From an uncultured Lachnospiraceae bacterium (lineage in GTDB: Bacteria; Bacillota; Clostridia; Lachnospirales; Lachnospiraceae): a stretch of DNA of 18,552 nucleotides. The notes under the pieces were generated by a model. That model was given only the letters and a program-made list of their open reading frames with translations, was not told the DNA's origin and did no database searches. A program made the translations under genes and the position numbers. Below, one piece after another: positions 1 to 7,516 of the stretch; positions within the stretch are counted from its first letter, which is position 1, and every line of letters begins with the position of its first letter. The stretch spans positions 1 through 18,552 of the forward strand of contig CABUZU010000031.1 of assembly GCA_902496125.1 (NCBI GenBank), given 5' to 3'.

Positions 1-312
1 ATATACTAGTAGCATAATAATAAATACCACTAATACAGTAATGGTAACTTCTAATGATAAAGTATAAAGATTCATTAAAACATATACTGCCATTAATAAT
101 GGAAATGCTGCTGAGGGTAAAATTGCTCCCACTACTGCAATCACTCCCATTACTAATAAAGAATCCAGCTTTTCATTGTATCCAATATTTAGATTGATAT
201 AATAAATGCTCCACAATGCAATAAATAATTTAAATAAAAAATTTATCACTACACCATGCTTTGCATAAAAAATACGTGCCTTCTCACGAAGTTCTAGTAA
301 GAATAATGTCAT
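1..312 (-). CDS. Membrane protein of unknown function, 3' part cut by window edge
   Basis: An open frame of 104 codons starts at an ATG at 312 and runs off the left edge without a stop, so only the N-terminal part is visible. A GAGGGG-like ribosome binding site lies about 8 bases upstream. The product starts with a short charged stretch (LELREKARIFYAKHG) and then becomes strongly hydrophobic, with segments around residues 22-38, 51-72 and 75-104, consistent with a polytopic membrane protein. It is the last visible gene of a minus-strand run with the 129-aa and 227-aa genes (gaps of 23 and 34 bases), so it is probably co-transcribed with them. I do not recognise a family and propose no function. 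Confidence 0.65.
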   Translation of the reverse strand, partial: MTLFLLELREKARIFYAKHGVVINFLFKLFIALWSIYYINLNIGYNEKLDSLLVMGVIAVVGAILPSAAFPLLMAVYVLMNLYTLSLEVTITVLVVFIIMLLVY

Positions 313-335
313 ATTTTTTATCCCCTCTACAAAAA

Positions 336-725
336 CTAATTGTTACTGTACCATTTTTTTAACAATTTTAAATTCTTCTGATATTCTTTAATTTTCTTTC
401 TACTTTTCGAATAACGAATCCAATAGGTTAAATAAACCACTGTAAGAAATGGAATTAGAGCAATCAAATACCACATAATTGCATATCTTATAATATTAAT
501 AAAATATGAAATATCTGTCTGCGCCATTAAGGTTTCTAAATTATAAACTGCCCACATACCTACAATCAGCCCATAAACGAATGTAAAAAAGATAAATGCT
601 TTTAAAAAATATAGACAAATATAATCTGAGCGAAAAAATTTATTTACTTTTAAACTTTTATGTTCTTCCTTCTTTTGATAAAGTGCAATATGTGTCATTA
701 ATTTCACTTTTTCGTTATTAACCAT
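336..725 (-). CDS. Small two-helix membrane protein, unknown
   Basis: 129 codons. The product has a basic N-terminal region, a hydrophobic segment at about residues 40-63, a second at about 78-103, and a strongly basic lysine-rich C-terminal tail (RYSKSRKKIKEYQKNLKLLKKWY). This suggests a small integral membrane protein with both ends on the cytoplasmic side. The ATG at 725 is preceded by AAGGGAAG about 10 bases upstream; a later in-frame Met at residue 10 is also possible. It lies between two other membrane-associated genes with short gaps. I cannot name a family. The conserved-looking feature is the pair of helices around a short loop, and a scaffold or accessory subunit role would be a guess. 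Confidence 0.6.
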   Translation of the reverse strand: MVNNEKVKLMTHIALYQKKEEHKSLKVNKFFRSDYICLYFLKAFIFFTFVYGLIVGMWAVYNLETLMAQTDISYFINIIRYAIMWYLIALIPFLTVVYLTYWIRYSKSRKKIKEYQKNLKLLKKWYSNN

Positions 726-759
726 AGGCTCTTACTTCCCTTTTTATTATACCTTCTGT

Positions 760-1443
760 CTATAAATTGTCAACTACTTCTAGTATTTCATCTAAATACC
801 CTAGTTTTTTCATTTTATTATAAATTTCATTACCAACTTCTACATTAGACTTTCCTGCTACATTTAAATATCTCTTTTTAAACTTCTTAGTAATCATCTC
901 TTTATTATATTCTGTCAAATCTACAATAATGTATTTTTGATTTTTTTCTACATTTTTATCAACTAACTGCTCTAAATCCTCTTGTGAAATTTCTTTTTCA
1001 ACAAATAAAACAACTAAATAATTAGGGTCATTTTGACTTACTGTCTGACTACTTACAATTGGAATTGATACATTATAATCGTTTAATGTAAGTAAAGATG
1101 CTACTTCTTTTTTCACTATCTTAGAAAAATCAATCTTATTTAAAATATTGTTTTGGATATTACTTCTTAATGAATTTACAATTTCAATATCATCGGATGA
1201 ATCATTATTATAATAGATAATTCCTTTTAAATTATTATTAATGGATGTGATAATTTCATCATAAATTCCATCTAAGCGTTTCTTTTCATCAAATCTTGCT
1301 TTGGTCATTTTTGTATTATAAGCTTTAATTTCCTGTGACTTTTCTTGTGATTTGCTTCGATAAGTATACGCGGTCACCGCTAAAATTACAAATAATACGA
1401 TACAGATAACTTTAGGTAGCCACTTATTCTCAAAAATTTTCAT
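760..1443 (-). CDS. Membrane-anchored extracytoplasmic protein, possibly degenerate SGNH hydrolase-like
   Basis: 227 codons with a very strong AGGAGGT ribosome binding site. Residues 9-26 form an uncleaved-type N-terminal membrane anchor (WLPKVICIVLFVILAVTAY) followed by a charged, coiled-coil-like stretch to about residue 60, so the rest should lie outside the membrane. The pattern NLKGII near residues 72-77, a predicted strand IPIVSSQ, then KYIIVDLTEY and the ending GNEIYNKMKKLGYLDEI recalls, in order, the segments of clostridial SGNH/GDSL-type proteins. However, no GDS(L) serine block and no C-terminal DxxH is present, so it should be catalytically inactive if the relation is real. That homology is my inference from pattern memory. 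It is the promoter-proximal gene of the left-edge membrane cluster. Confidence 0.6.
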   Translation of the reverse strand: MKIFENKWLPKVICIVLFVILAVTAYTYRSKSQEKSQEIKAYNTKMTKARFDEKKRLDGIYDEIITSINNNLKGIIYYNNDSSDDIEIVNSLRSNIQNNILNKIDFSKIVKKEVASLLTLNDYNVSIPIVSSQTVSQNDPNYLVVLFVEKEISQEDLEQLVDKNVEKNQKYIIVDLTEYNKEMITKKFKKRYLNVAGKSNVEVGNEIYNKMKKLGYLDEILEVVDNL

Positions 1444-1467
1444 AAAAAATTACCTCCTATGTTTTCA

Positions 1468-1483
1468 ACTAAAAAGTATAACA
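1468..1483 (-). promoter_or_regulatory. Extended -10 promoter for the left-edge membrane cluster
   Basis: On the minus strand TGT-TATACT (1483 to 1475) forms an extended -10 element, with no good -35 at 17 bases. It lies about 25 bases before the ribosome binding site of the 227-aa gene and downstream of the terminator at 1511-1549, so it should start transcription of the three-gene cluster. Confidence 0.45.
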
Positions 1484-1510
1484 TAAAATCTTTTAAGAAA
1501 CTACCCCTAT

Positions 1511-1549
1511 AAAACAAAAAACTAAGGATAATTCTTTCCTTAGTTTTTT
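1511..1549 (-). terminator. Rho-independent terminator after the HMGL-like gene
   Basis: A 13-bp perfect stem (AAAAAACTAAGGA at 1516-1528 with its complement at 1537-1549) closes an 8-base loop. Read on the minus strand it is followed by a T-rich tail. It starts 12 bases after the stop of the HMGL-like gene. Confidence 0.85.
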
Positions 1550-1561
1550 ATTTTTTAAAAA

Positions 1562-2536
1562 TTAATCGAGATTAATTAGTTCTTTGTAAAATTCTGAATA
1601 GTCTTTTCGTTTCTCTTTTGTAAATTCGATTGCAGTTCTAGGATGTTGATTTAATAAACCCGTCATTAAATACTGTAAATCAAATCCCCATACTGCTCCT
1701 TCTTCTTTTAGTTTTGTCATATGCTGTTCTACAAACTGAAAAACTGGATAAACTTTGTATTTGGGATTTTTTAGAAAACCTAACAATAATTCCATTGCAC
1801 AATTTCCAGCTCCACGTCCCATTCCTTGATAAGAAGCATCTAAATAATCCACGCCATCTCCAACTGCTTCAATTGTATTAGCAAATGCAAGCTGTTGATT
1901 GTTGTGTGCATGTACGCCAAGGTTTTTACCATATTTATCTGCAACTTCTTTGTATAGGTCTACAATTCTTGCCATCTGTTCTGGATAAATAGAACCATAG
2001 CTATCGACAATATAGAACGTTTCTACCGGCGTTTTTCCTAAAATCTCTAAAGCAGTCTCTACATCTTTTTCCTGTGCATTTGAAATAGCCATAATATTAC
2101 AAGTTGTTTCATATCCCTTAGCTGCTGCATCTTCAATCATATCCACTGCTGCTGGAATTGTATTAATATAGGTTGCTACACGAATCATATCAATTGGACT
2201 TTCTTCACGATTAATAATATTCTTCTTATAATCGCATCGTCCAACATCTGCCATAATTGAAATCTTCATATCCGTATCATTCTCACCTACAATGGCACGA
2301 ATATCCTCATCCTTACAAAACTTCCATTTGCCGAATTTATCTATATCAAACATCTCTGTTGAAGCTTTATAACCAAATTCCATATAGTCTACACCAGCTT
2401 TAATATTCGCCTGATAAAGTGCCTTTACCAATTCATCACTAAAATAAAAATCATTCACCAATCCGCCATCACGCAATGTGACATCTAACACTTTAATTTC
2501 CTTGCGATAATCCATTAACTTTGATAATTCTTTCAT
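1562..2536 (-). CDS. HMGL-like (DRE-TIM metallolyase) aldolase, 4-hydroxy-2-oxovalerate aldolase-like
   Basis: 324 aa from the ATG at 2536; the open frame extends to a TTG at 2566, but only the ATG has a GAGGAG site (11 bases upstream). The product is a TIM-barrel lyase of the HMGL-like/pyruvate carboxyltransferase family. The barrel begins with the signature DVTLRDGG (residues 18-25), carrying the Arg22-Asp23 pair, and the divalent-metal histidines are in HAHNNQ (His209, His211), followed by YQGMGRGAGN (236-245). These match DmpG-type 4-hydroxy-2-oxovalerate aldolases and isopropylmalate/citramalate synthase relatives. No partner acetaldehyde dehydrogenase and no regulatory LeuA dimer domain is present, so the substrate is unknown. 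It is flanked by its own terminator and the MATE terminator, so it is probably monocistronic. Confidence 0.85.
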   Translation of the reverse strand: MKELSKLMDYRKEIKVLDVTLRDGGLVNDFYFSDELVKALYQANIKAGVDYMEFGYKASTEMFDIDKFGKWKFCKDEDIRAIVGENDTDMKISIMADVGRCDYKKNIINREESPIDMIRVATYINTIPAAVDMIEDAAAKGYETTCNIMAISNAQEKDVETALEILGKTPVETFYIVDSYGSIYPEQMARIVDLYKEVADKYGKNLGVHAHNNQQLAFANTIEAVGDGVDYLDASYQGMGRGAGNCAMELLLGFLKNPKYKVYPVFQFVEQHMTKLKEEGAVWGFDLQYLMTGLLNQHPRTAIEFTKEKRKDYSEFYKELINLD

Positions 2537-2582
2537 AAAACTGTGTACTCCTCTGCTTTTTATCAATGGTACATCTTATTAT

Positions 2583-2625
2583 CAAAAAAATCAATCACTT
2601 TATCGCTTTAAAGTACTTGATTTTT
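2583..2625 (-). terminator. Rho-independent terminator after the MATE gene
   Basis: AAAAATCAA (2586-2594) pairs with TTGATTTTT (2617-2625), with an inner ACTTT/AAAGT helix. On the minus strand the stem runs into a T tract. It begins 8 bases after the MATE stop codon. Confidence 0.75.
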
Positions 2626-2632
2626 GTATTTT

Positions 2633-4018
2633 TTAAGATACAATGTTTTGAAGCCATACACCTTTTTTTACTAAAATAAATCCAATGATACATTTTATAA
2701 AATCTGCTGCTTGTACACAAATATAAATGGTAAGCATAGGAAGTGTTGTAAACCTACTCAAACTAAAGGCTAATGTTACACCCACACACCAAATAAATAC
2801 ACTGTCAAATAAAAAGGTGATTATCGTCTTTCCACCTGAACGAAGTGTAAAATACGCAGCATGTAAGAACGCATTCTGTGGCATAAAAAATGCCGTTGCC
2901 ATAATTAAATAAGTAGCAAGTGTCTTTGCTTCGGTATTGGTATTATAAAGTTCTGGAAATAACGGTGCAAGAAGAAACATACAAGCTGCTACGACTGTAC
3001 AACAAGCTACGGAAAACGCAATCATCTTATTATCGGTATCTCTTGCCATTTTCATATTCCCTGCTCCTAAATATTGTCCAACTACAATCGCAACCGAATC
3101 TCCTAGTGCTAAGAATACAATATTAAATACATTGTTAATCGTATTAGATATATTAAGTGCTGCCACTACATGGATTCCACGAATCGAATAACACTGAGTA
3201 AGCATTGCCACTCCGGCTGCCCATAGAGTTTCATTAAACAACAATGGCATTCCTTTTATTACAATTTTTTTCGTTAAACCAAATGGAATCTTCATCGTAC
3301 TATAAAGTCCAATAACAAATGGATTCTCTTCTGGCTTACTATGTGTAATAAAAATTACAATGAGCATTTCGACATATCTTGAAATAACCGTTGCAATTGC
3401 TGCACCTTCTACTCCTAATACAGGTGCACCAAATTTACCATAAATTAAAATATAATTTAACGTCAAATTTACAAATACTGCTACAATTCCAGCAATCATA
3501 GGAAGTACGGTTTTCCCACATTCTCGAAGTGTACTAGAATAAATTTGCACAATTACAAAGGCAGGTAAACCAATTAACATAATCATCAAATACTGTTTTC
3601 CATACATCAACGTATCTGCAATACTTTTTGCACTTCCCTCTCCTTGAAGATACATATTAATTAACGCTTCTCCTTTGAATAGAAACAGTACAATTGTTGC
3701 TGCTGTTAAAATTACGCCCATCCACATCTTAAATCGAACCGTTTGACGTACTCCTTCTGTATTTCTTTGTCCAAAAAACTGAGCAGTAAAAATTCCTGCC
3801 CCTGACACTCCACCAAAAATACAAAGGTTGTAAACCAAAATCAATTGATTGACAATCGAAGCACCTGACATTTGTTCAGTTCCTACTCGTCCAATCATAA
3901 TATTGTCAAGTAGCGATACAAAGTTGGTAATTCCGTTTTGAATCATAATAGGAACTGCAATCATAAGAACCATTTTGTAAAACTTCTTATCCCCTACAAA
4001 CTTTTTGATAAATCTCAT
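2633..4018 (-). CDS. MATE family efflux transporter
   Basis: 461 aa, the usual length for a 12-helix MATE (multidrug and toxic compound extrusion) antiporter. Such pumps export cationic drugs or metabolites in exchange for Na+ or H+. Sequence support includes the N-terminal start of the first bundle (VPIMIQNGITNFVSLLDNIMIGRVG, residues about 18-42), then SGAGIFTAQFFGQRN (76-90), and the pseudo-repeat in the second half (FNETLWAAGVAMLTQCYSIRG; NISNTINNVFNIVFLALGDSVAIVVGQYLGAGN at about 290-322). The two halves show the internal duplication typical of MATE proteins. The ATG at 4018 has a GAGGAGA site 7 bases upstream. It lies downstream of the DUF362 terminator and I see no promoter between, so it may rely on read-through. 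The substrate cannot be predicted. Confidence 0.93.
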   Translation of the reverse strand: MRFIKKFVGDKKFYKMVLMIAVPIMIQNGITNFVSLLDNIMIGRVGTEQMSGASIVNQLILVYNLCIFGGVSGAGIFTAQFFGQRNTEGVRQTVRFKMWMGVILTAATIVLFLFKGEALINMYLQGEGSAKSIADTLMYGKQYLMIMLIGLPAFVIVQIYSSTLRECGKTVLPMIAGIVAVFVNLTLNYILIYGKFGAPVLGVEGAAIATVISRYVEMLIVIFITHSKPEENPFVIGLYSTMKIPFGLTKKIVIKGMPLLFNETLWAAGVAMLTQCYSIRGIHVVAALNISNTINNVFNIVFLALGDSVAIVVGQYLGAGNMKMARDTDNKMIAFSVACCTVVAACMFLLAPLFPELYNTNTEAKTLATYLIMATAFFMPQNAFLHAAYFTLRSGGKTIITFLFDSVFIWCVGVTLAFSLSRFTTLPMLTIYICVQAADFIKCIIGFILVKKGVWLQNIVS

Positions 4019-4037
4019 TTACTTTCTCCTCACGCAT

Positions 4038-4070
4038 AAAAATAAGAGGTAGACTCTTCATCTACCTCTT
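4038..4070 (-). terminator. Rho-independent terminator after the DUF362 gene
   Basis: A perfect 10-bp stem, AAGAGGTAGA (4044-4053) with TCTACCTCTT (4061-4070) and a 7-base loop, is followed on the minus strand by TATTTTTA. It sits 20 bases after the DUF362 stop and just before the MATE ribosome binding site, so it probably attenuates read-through into the MATE gene. Confidence 0.8.
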
Positions 4071-4090
4071 GCCATTATATCATAACCATC

Positions 4091-4954
4091 TTAGATTTCA
4101 ATAAGTTTGTATTCTCTGCTTCCATATCCTAATGCTGCTGCAGATTCAATTGTATGAATACCATTTCTAGATTCAATTCTTTCTACTAAATGGTCTCTAC
4201 CTGGATCATCTGAATTGTAGACTAAATCAATGCAAGCTTGGTCGATTGCAATTGGATCTAAGCTTACTAAAATTCCGATATCCTTCATACAAGGGTCTTC
4301 TGCTACTGCACAGCAGTCACAGTCTACAGACATATTCTTCATTACATTTACATAAGCGATATTGCCTTTAAAATATTCTACAACGGAAGATGCTGCATCT
4401 GCCATTGCTTCTAAGAAAGAATCATGGTCGGTTTCAAAGAAAGTCTCTGTGCCACCTGCACCGTGAATATATTTCTTACCATAAGAAGAAGCTACACCGA
4501 TAGAAAGCTGTTTTAAAGCTCCGCCGTATCCTCCCATTGGATGACCTTTAAAATGAGAAAGTACTAACATGGAATCATAGTTTGCTAAGTTTTTACCTAC
4601 ATAGTTTTTCTTAAGAATTTTACCACCATGTACTTCTAATTCTAAATCAGGACCTTCTGCATCTAATAAATCAACATCAAAATACTCATTCCATCCATGT
4701 TCTTTTAATGTCTGTAAATGTTTCTCCGTTGTATCACGTCCACCGTCATAAGCAGTATTACATTCCGTAATCGTTCCTTTTACTTCATCAACAATTGGTT
4801 TCCAAAAATCAGGCTTTAAGAAGTTTTGATTTCCTTTTTCACCAGAATGAACCTTAATTGCTACCTTACCTGGTAATTCTTTTCCTAATAATTTATACAT
4901 CTCTACTACTTTTTCTGGGGTAAGCGTTCTTGTAAAATATACTTTAGATTTCAT
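4091..4954 (-). CDS. DUF362 domain-containing protein
   Basis: 287 aa, nearly all of it the DUF362 domain. Recognisable family blocks are VAIKVHSGEKGN (31-42), SHFKGHPMGGYGGALKQLSIG (133-153) and GILVSLDPIAIDQACIDLVY (about 227-246). A cysteine cluster, Cys212-x-Cys214-Cys215 with Cys222 a few residues on, could bind a metal or Fe-S cluster. The C-terminal 2[4Fe-4S] ferredoxin domain found in longer relatives is absent. No signal peptide is visible, so it is likely cytoplasmic. The biochemical role of DUF362 is not established. The start is secure: ATG at 4954 follows AGGAGGA by 4-5 bases. It is transcribed from a promoter with a MerR-type operator and diverges from the XRE gene. Confidence 0.88.
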   Translation of the reverse strand: MKSKVYFTRTLTPEKVVEMYKLLGKELPGKVAIKVHSGEKGNQNFLKPDFWKPIVDEVKGTITECNTAYDGGRDTTEKHLQTLKEHGWNEYFDVDLLDAEGPDLELEVHGGKILKKNYVGKNLANYDSMLVLSHFKGHPMGGYGGALKQLSIGVASSYGKKYIHGAGGTETFFETDHDSFLEAMADAASSVVEYFKGNIAYVNVMKNMSVDCDCCAVAEDPCMKDIGILVSLDPIAIDQACIDLVYNSDDPGRDHLVERIESRNGIHTIESAAALGYGSREYKLIEI

Positions 4955-4986
4955 TTTATTCCTCCTAAGTTTATATCTTTGAACTT

Positions 4987-5017
4987 ATCATACTACTTCG
5001 AGTTCACTCGAAGTCAA
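4987..5017 (-). promoter_or_regulatory. Promoter of the DUF362 gene with MerR-type operator
   Basis: On the minus strand TTGACT (5017-5012) and TATGAT (4992-4987) are separated by 19 bp, longer than the normal 17. A 9-bp perfect inverted repeat, ACTTCGAGT / ACTCGAAGT with 2 bp between (4995-5014), overlaps the -35 and fills the spacer. A 19-20 bp spacer filled by such a dyad is the hallmark of promoters activated by MerR-family regulators, which twist the DNA to realign the two boxes. The expected transcript starts near 4980, leaving a short leader. No merR gene is in this window. Confidence 0.75.
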
Positions 5018-5126
5018 GAAAAATCTTTACTATCTTAAAAGTACCTTTTTTGCTATTTATAAACCTTATTATGCGTTAATAAAAGAATACTTTTGAAATA
5101 AACTATATGCAGGAGGTCTAGTTCAG

Positions 5127-5471
5127 ATGAATAATAATAATTTAAAATCTATCGGAGAAAGAATTTCTTTTATCCGTCATTCTCATGGCATGACACAAGA
5201 GGCCCTTGCTGAACAACTTGAAGTAAGCCCTAAACACATTTCTCATATCGAATGTGGTACCTCGTCTCTTTCTTTAAAAAGTTTAATCAAATTCTGTAAG
5301 CTATTTGATTGTAGTCTTGATTACATCGTCTTTGGAAATAGCGAATCGAAACTAATTTCTAAATTACCCCCAGAAATTATTGATATTCTTTCGATTGGAA
5401 CGAAAGATGAACTAAATCGATTAAATCGATATTTACAAATGTATATAGAATTAACACAAAATAGGAGTTGA
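5127..5471 (+). CDS. XRE-family helix-turn-helix transcriptional regulator
   Basis: 114 aa. An HTH_3/Cro-C1 domain covers about residues 9-63 (IGERISFIRHSHGMTQEALA, then the recognition helix region SPKHISHIECG and the LDYIVFG ending typical of XRE proteins). The remaining 45 residues are a short helical tail, probably for dimerisation, with no sensor domain recognisable. The start ATG is supported by a perfect AGGAGG 10 bases upstream. It is divergent from the DUF362 gene, with about 170 bases between the starts, and convergent with glgB. The tail ends inside the shared bidirectional terminator. Its target is unknown; it could repress itself, but I see no clear operator repeat. Confidence 0.9.
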   Translation: MNNNNLKSIGERISFIRHSHGMTQEALAEQLEVSPKHISHIECGTSSLSLKSLIKFCKLFDCSLDYIVFGNSESKLISKLPPEIIDILSIGTKDELNRLNRYLQMYIELTQNRS

Positions 5472-5490
5472 AATTTAGTTTCAACTCCTA
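5462..5490. terminator. Bidirectional terminator between XRE gene and glgB
   Basis: A 12-bp perfect stem (TAGGAGTTGAAA at 5462-5473 with its complement at 5479-5490) and 5-base loop. The last codons and the TGA stop of the XRE gene are part of the left arm, and glgB ends 8 bases to the right. Tails are CTTACTTTTT on the plus side and ATTTTGTG on the minus side, so it can serve both convergent genes. Confidence 0.8.
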
Positions 5491-5498
5491 CTTACTTT

Positions 5499-7385
5499 TT
5501 ACGAGAATTTAAAAATCGCTGCTCCATAAGCTGGCAATGGATACTCAATACTATAATCTTTGTTATCACAAGGTTCTTTTTTCGCAGTATAAGTTTCACC
5601 CTTTCCAGGCTTATCAATATATCCATGTTCAGTATCTAAGATTCTTGTATATTTTCCTTTCTTTGGAACACCGACTTTATAATCAGGTCGTTCTATTGGT
5701 GTAAAGTTTACAACAAATAATAATTTTGCTCCATGCTTCGTAGATTTACGAACAAAACTAAAGATACTTCTGTCTCCATCATCACAGTTAATCCATTCAA
5801 ATCCATCCCAATCATAATCAAGTGCATAAAGTGCTGAAAATTTCTTATAAACTTTTAATAAATCTCTAAAATAATCATGGATGTCCTGATGCTTTGAATC
5901 CGCTAATAAATCCCAATCCAGTTCTCGTTCTTCGCTCCATTCTCTTCTTTGTGCAAAATCCTGACCCATAAATAATAATTTTTTACCTGGATGACCAATA
6001 AAGAAGGTGTAAGCTGCTTTTAAGTTTGCAAATTTTTCTCCTTCTAGACCTGGCATCTTTTCTAACATCGAGCATTTTAGATGGACGACTTCATCATGTG
6101 AAAATACTAAAATGAAGTTTTCACTTGTTGCATAAGTCATACCAAAAGTCATCTTATTGTGGTTATATTTACGAAAATAAGGATCAACCTTCATATAATC
6201 TAAGAAGTCATGCATCCAACCCATATTCCATTTGAATTGGAAACCTAATCCGCCATCTTCTGGAGATTTGGTAACCATAGGCCATGCTGTTGATTCTTCT
6301 GCAATAATCGCAGCTCCTTCATTACGGGATGCCATTACACTATTTAAATGTTTCAAAAACTCAATTGCTTCTAGATTTTCATGACCACCATATTTATTGG
6401 CTACCCACTGTCCATCCTGTTTGCCATAATCTAGATAAAGCATCGAAGCGACGGCATCTACACGCAGAGCATCAATATGGAACTTTTCTACCCAGTAAAG
6501 GGCATTGGCGATTAAGAAATTCGAAACCTCTGTCTTTGAATAATCAAAAATCTTTGTTCCCCAATCTGGATGCTCGCCCTTTCTAGTATCTGCATATTCA
6601 TATAAAGGCTGTCCATCAAAATTAGCAAGACCATGAGCATCTTTTGGAAAATGTGCTGGCACCCAATCTAAGATAACACCGATTCCTTTCTTATGTAATT
6701 GGTCTACTAAGTAAGCAAAATCCTCTGGAGTGCCATAACGAGACGTTGGTGCATAATATCCCGTTACTTGATATCCCCAAGAACCATCAAAAGGATGCTC
6801 TGCAATTCCCATTAATTCTACATGAGTATAACCCATTTTCTTTACATAACTTGTAAGCTCTTTTGCTAATTCACGATAACTATACCAAGTACCATCATCA
6901 TGATGCTTCCAAGAGCCAAGATGTACTTCATAAATCGAGATAGGGACCGTTTTCCAATCGGTTTTTTGTCTTTTTTCCATCCATTTTTTATCCGTCCATT
7001 TTAAATTGCTAATATCATAAACAACGGATGCGGTCTCTGGACGAAGTTGTGCAAAGGTTGCATAGGGGTCGGCTTTAAAAATCACATCACCTGACTGTGT
7101 TGTAATTGCATATTTATATAAATCGAAAGCCTCTGCATCGGTTGTAAAGAGTTCAAAAATACCAGATGTGGCAATTGGCGTCATTGGGGTTTTTTCTGGA
7201 TTCCAATCATTAAACTCACCAACAAGGCTTACCGACTTTGCATGAGGAGCCCATACTGCAAAATAGATTCCCTCTTTGCCTTTGTAAGTTACCTTATGTG
7301 CACCGAGTTTTTGGTAGATTTCATAGTGGGTGCCATTACCAAATAAATAACAATCAGTTTCCGTAATAAAATTTGTCAATTCCAT
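5499..7385 (-). CDS. glgB: 1,4-alpha-glucan branching enzyme
   Basis: 628 aa, normal for a GlgB without the extra N1 domain. It cuts alpha-1,4-glucan chains and re-attaches them by alpha-1,6 bonds in glycogen synthesis (cytoplasmic, GH13). A CBM48 module lies at about residues 25-115 (YFAVWAPHAKSVSLVGEFNDWN). The catalytic barrel shows GSWGYQVTGYYAPTSRYG (201-218), DWVPAHF (240-246), the nucleophile Asp310 in DALRVDAVASM, the acid/base Glu363 in IAEEST, and Asp431 in SHDEVVH. A C-terminal beta domain follows. No other glycogen gene (glgC, glgA, glgP) is adjacent, so it stands alone here. The start ATG has GAGAGGAA about 9 bases upstream, and a good promoter lies at 7420-7448. Confidence 0.97.
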   Translation of the reverse strand: MELTNFITETDCYLFGNGTHYEIYQKLGAHKVTYKGKEGIYFAVWAPHAKSVSLVGEFNDWNPEKTPMTPIATSGIFELFTTDAEAFDLYKYAITTQSGDVIFKADPYATFAQLRPETASVVYDISNLKWTDKKWMEKRQKTDWKTVPISIYEVHLGSWKHHDDGTWYSYRELAKELTSYVKKMGYTHVELMGIAEHPFDGSWGYQVTGYYAPTSRYGTPEDFAYLVDQLHKKGIGVILDWVPAHFPKDAHGLANFDGQPLYEYADTRKGEHPDWGTKIFDYSKTEVSNFLIANALYWVEKFHIDALRVDAVASMLYLDYGKQDGQWVANKYGGHENLEAIEFLKHLNSVMASRNEGAAIIAEESTAWPMVTKSPEDGGLGFQFKWNMGWMHDFLDYMKVDPYFRKYNHNKMTFGMTYATSENFILVFSHDEVVHLKCSMLEKMPGLEGEKFANLKAAYTFFIGHPGKKLLFMGQDFAQRREWSEERELDWDLLADSKHQDIHDYFRDLLKVYKKFSALYALDYDWDGFEWINCDDGDRSIFSFVRKSTKHGAKLLFVVNFTPIERPDYKVGVPKKGKYTRILDTEHGYIDKPGKGETYTAKKEPCDNKDYSIEYPLPAYGAAIFKFS

Positions 7386-7419
7386 AGTCTACAGTTCCTC
7401 TCAAACATTATTTTATCTA

Positions 7420-7448
7420 ATCATACCATGGATAAAAAAAGAAAGCAA
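7420..7448 (-). promoter_or_regulatory. glgB promoter
   Basis: Minus-strand TTGCTT (7448-7443), 17-bp spacer, TATGAT (7425-7420). It is back to back with the promoter of the plus-strand repeat gene, the two -35 boxes being only 5 bp apart. Confidence 0.65.
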
Positions 7449-7453
7449 TTTAC

Positions 7454-7482
7454 TTGTCTAAACTTATAAAATCTAGTATACT
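7454..7482 (+). promoter_or_regulatory. Promoter of the LRR gene
   Basis: TTGTCT (7454-7459), 17-bp spacer, TATACT (7477-7482); transcript start expected near 7489. The TTG that opens the longest reading frame is part of this -35 box, which argues that translation starts at the ATG at 7517 instead. Confidence 0.65.
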
Positions 7483-7516
7483 TAAACAAAAAAACAGGCA
7501 AAAAATGGAGGGTTTT

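Noticed and set aside
4955..5126. XRE protein as the regulator of the divergent DUF362 gene
   Set aside because: The operator geometry (dyad in a 19-bp spacer) is of the MerR kind, not an XRE repression site, so adjacency alone is not enough.
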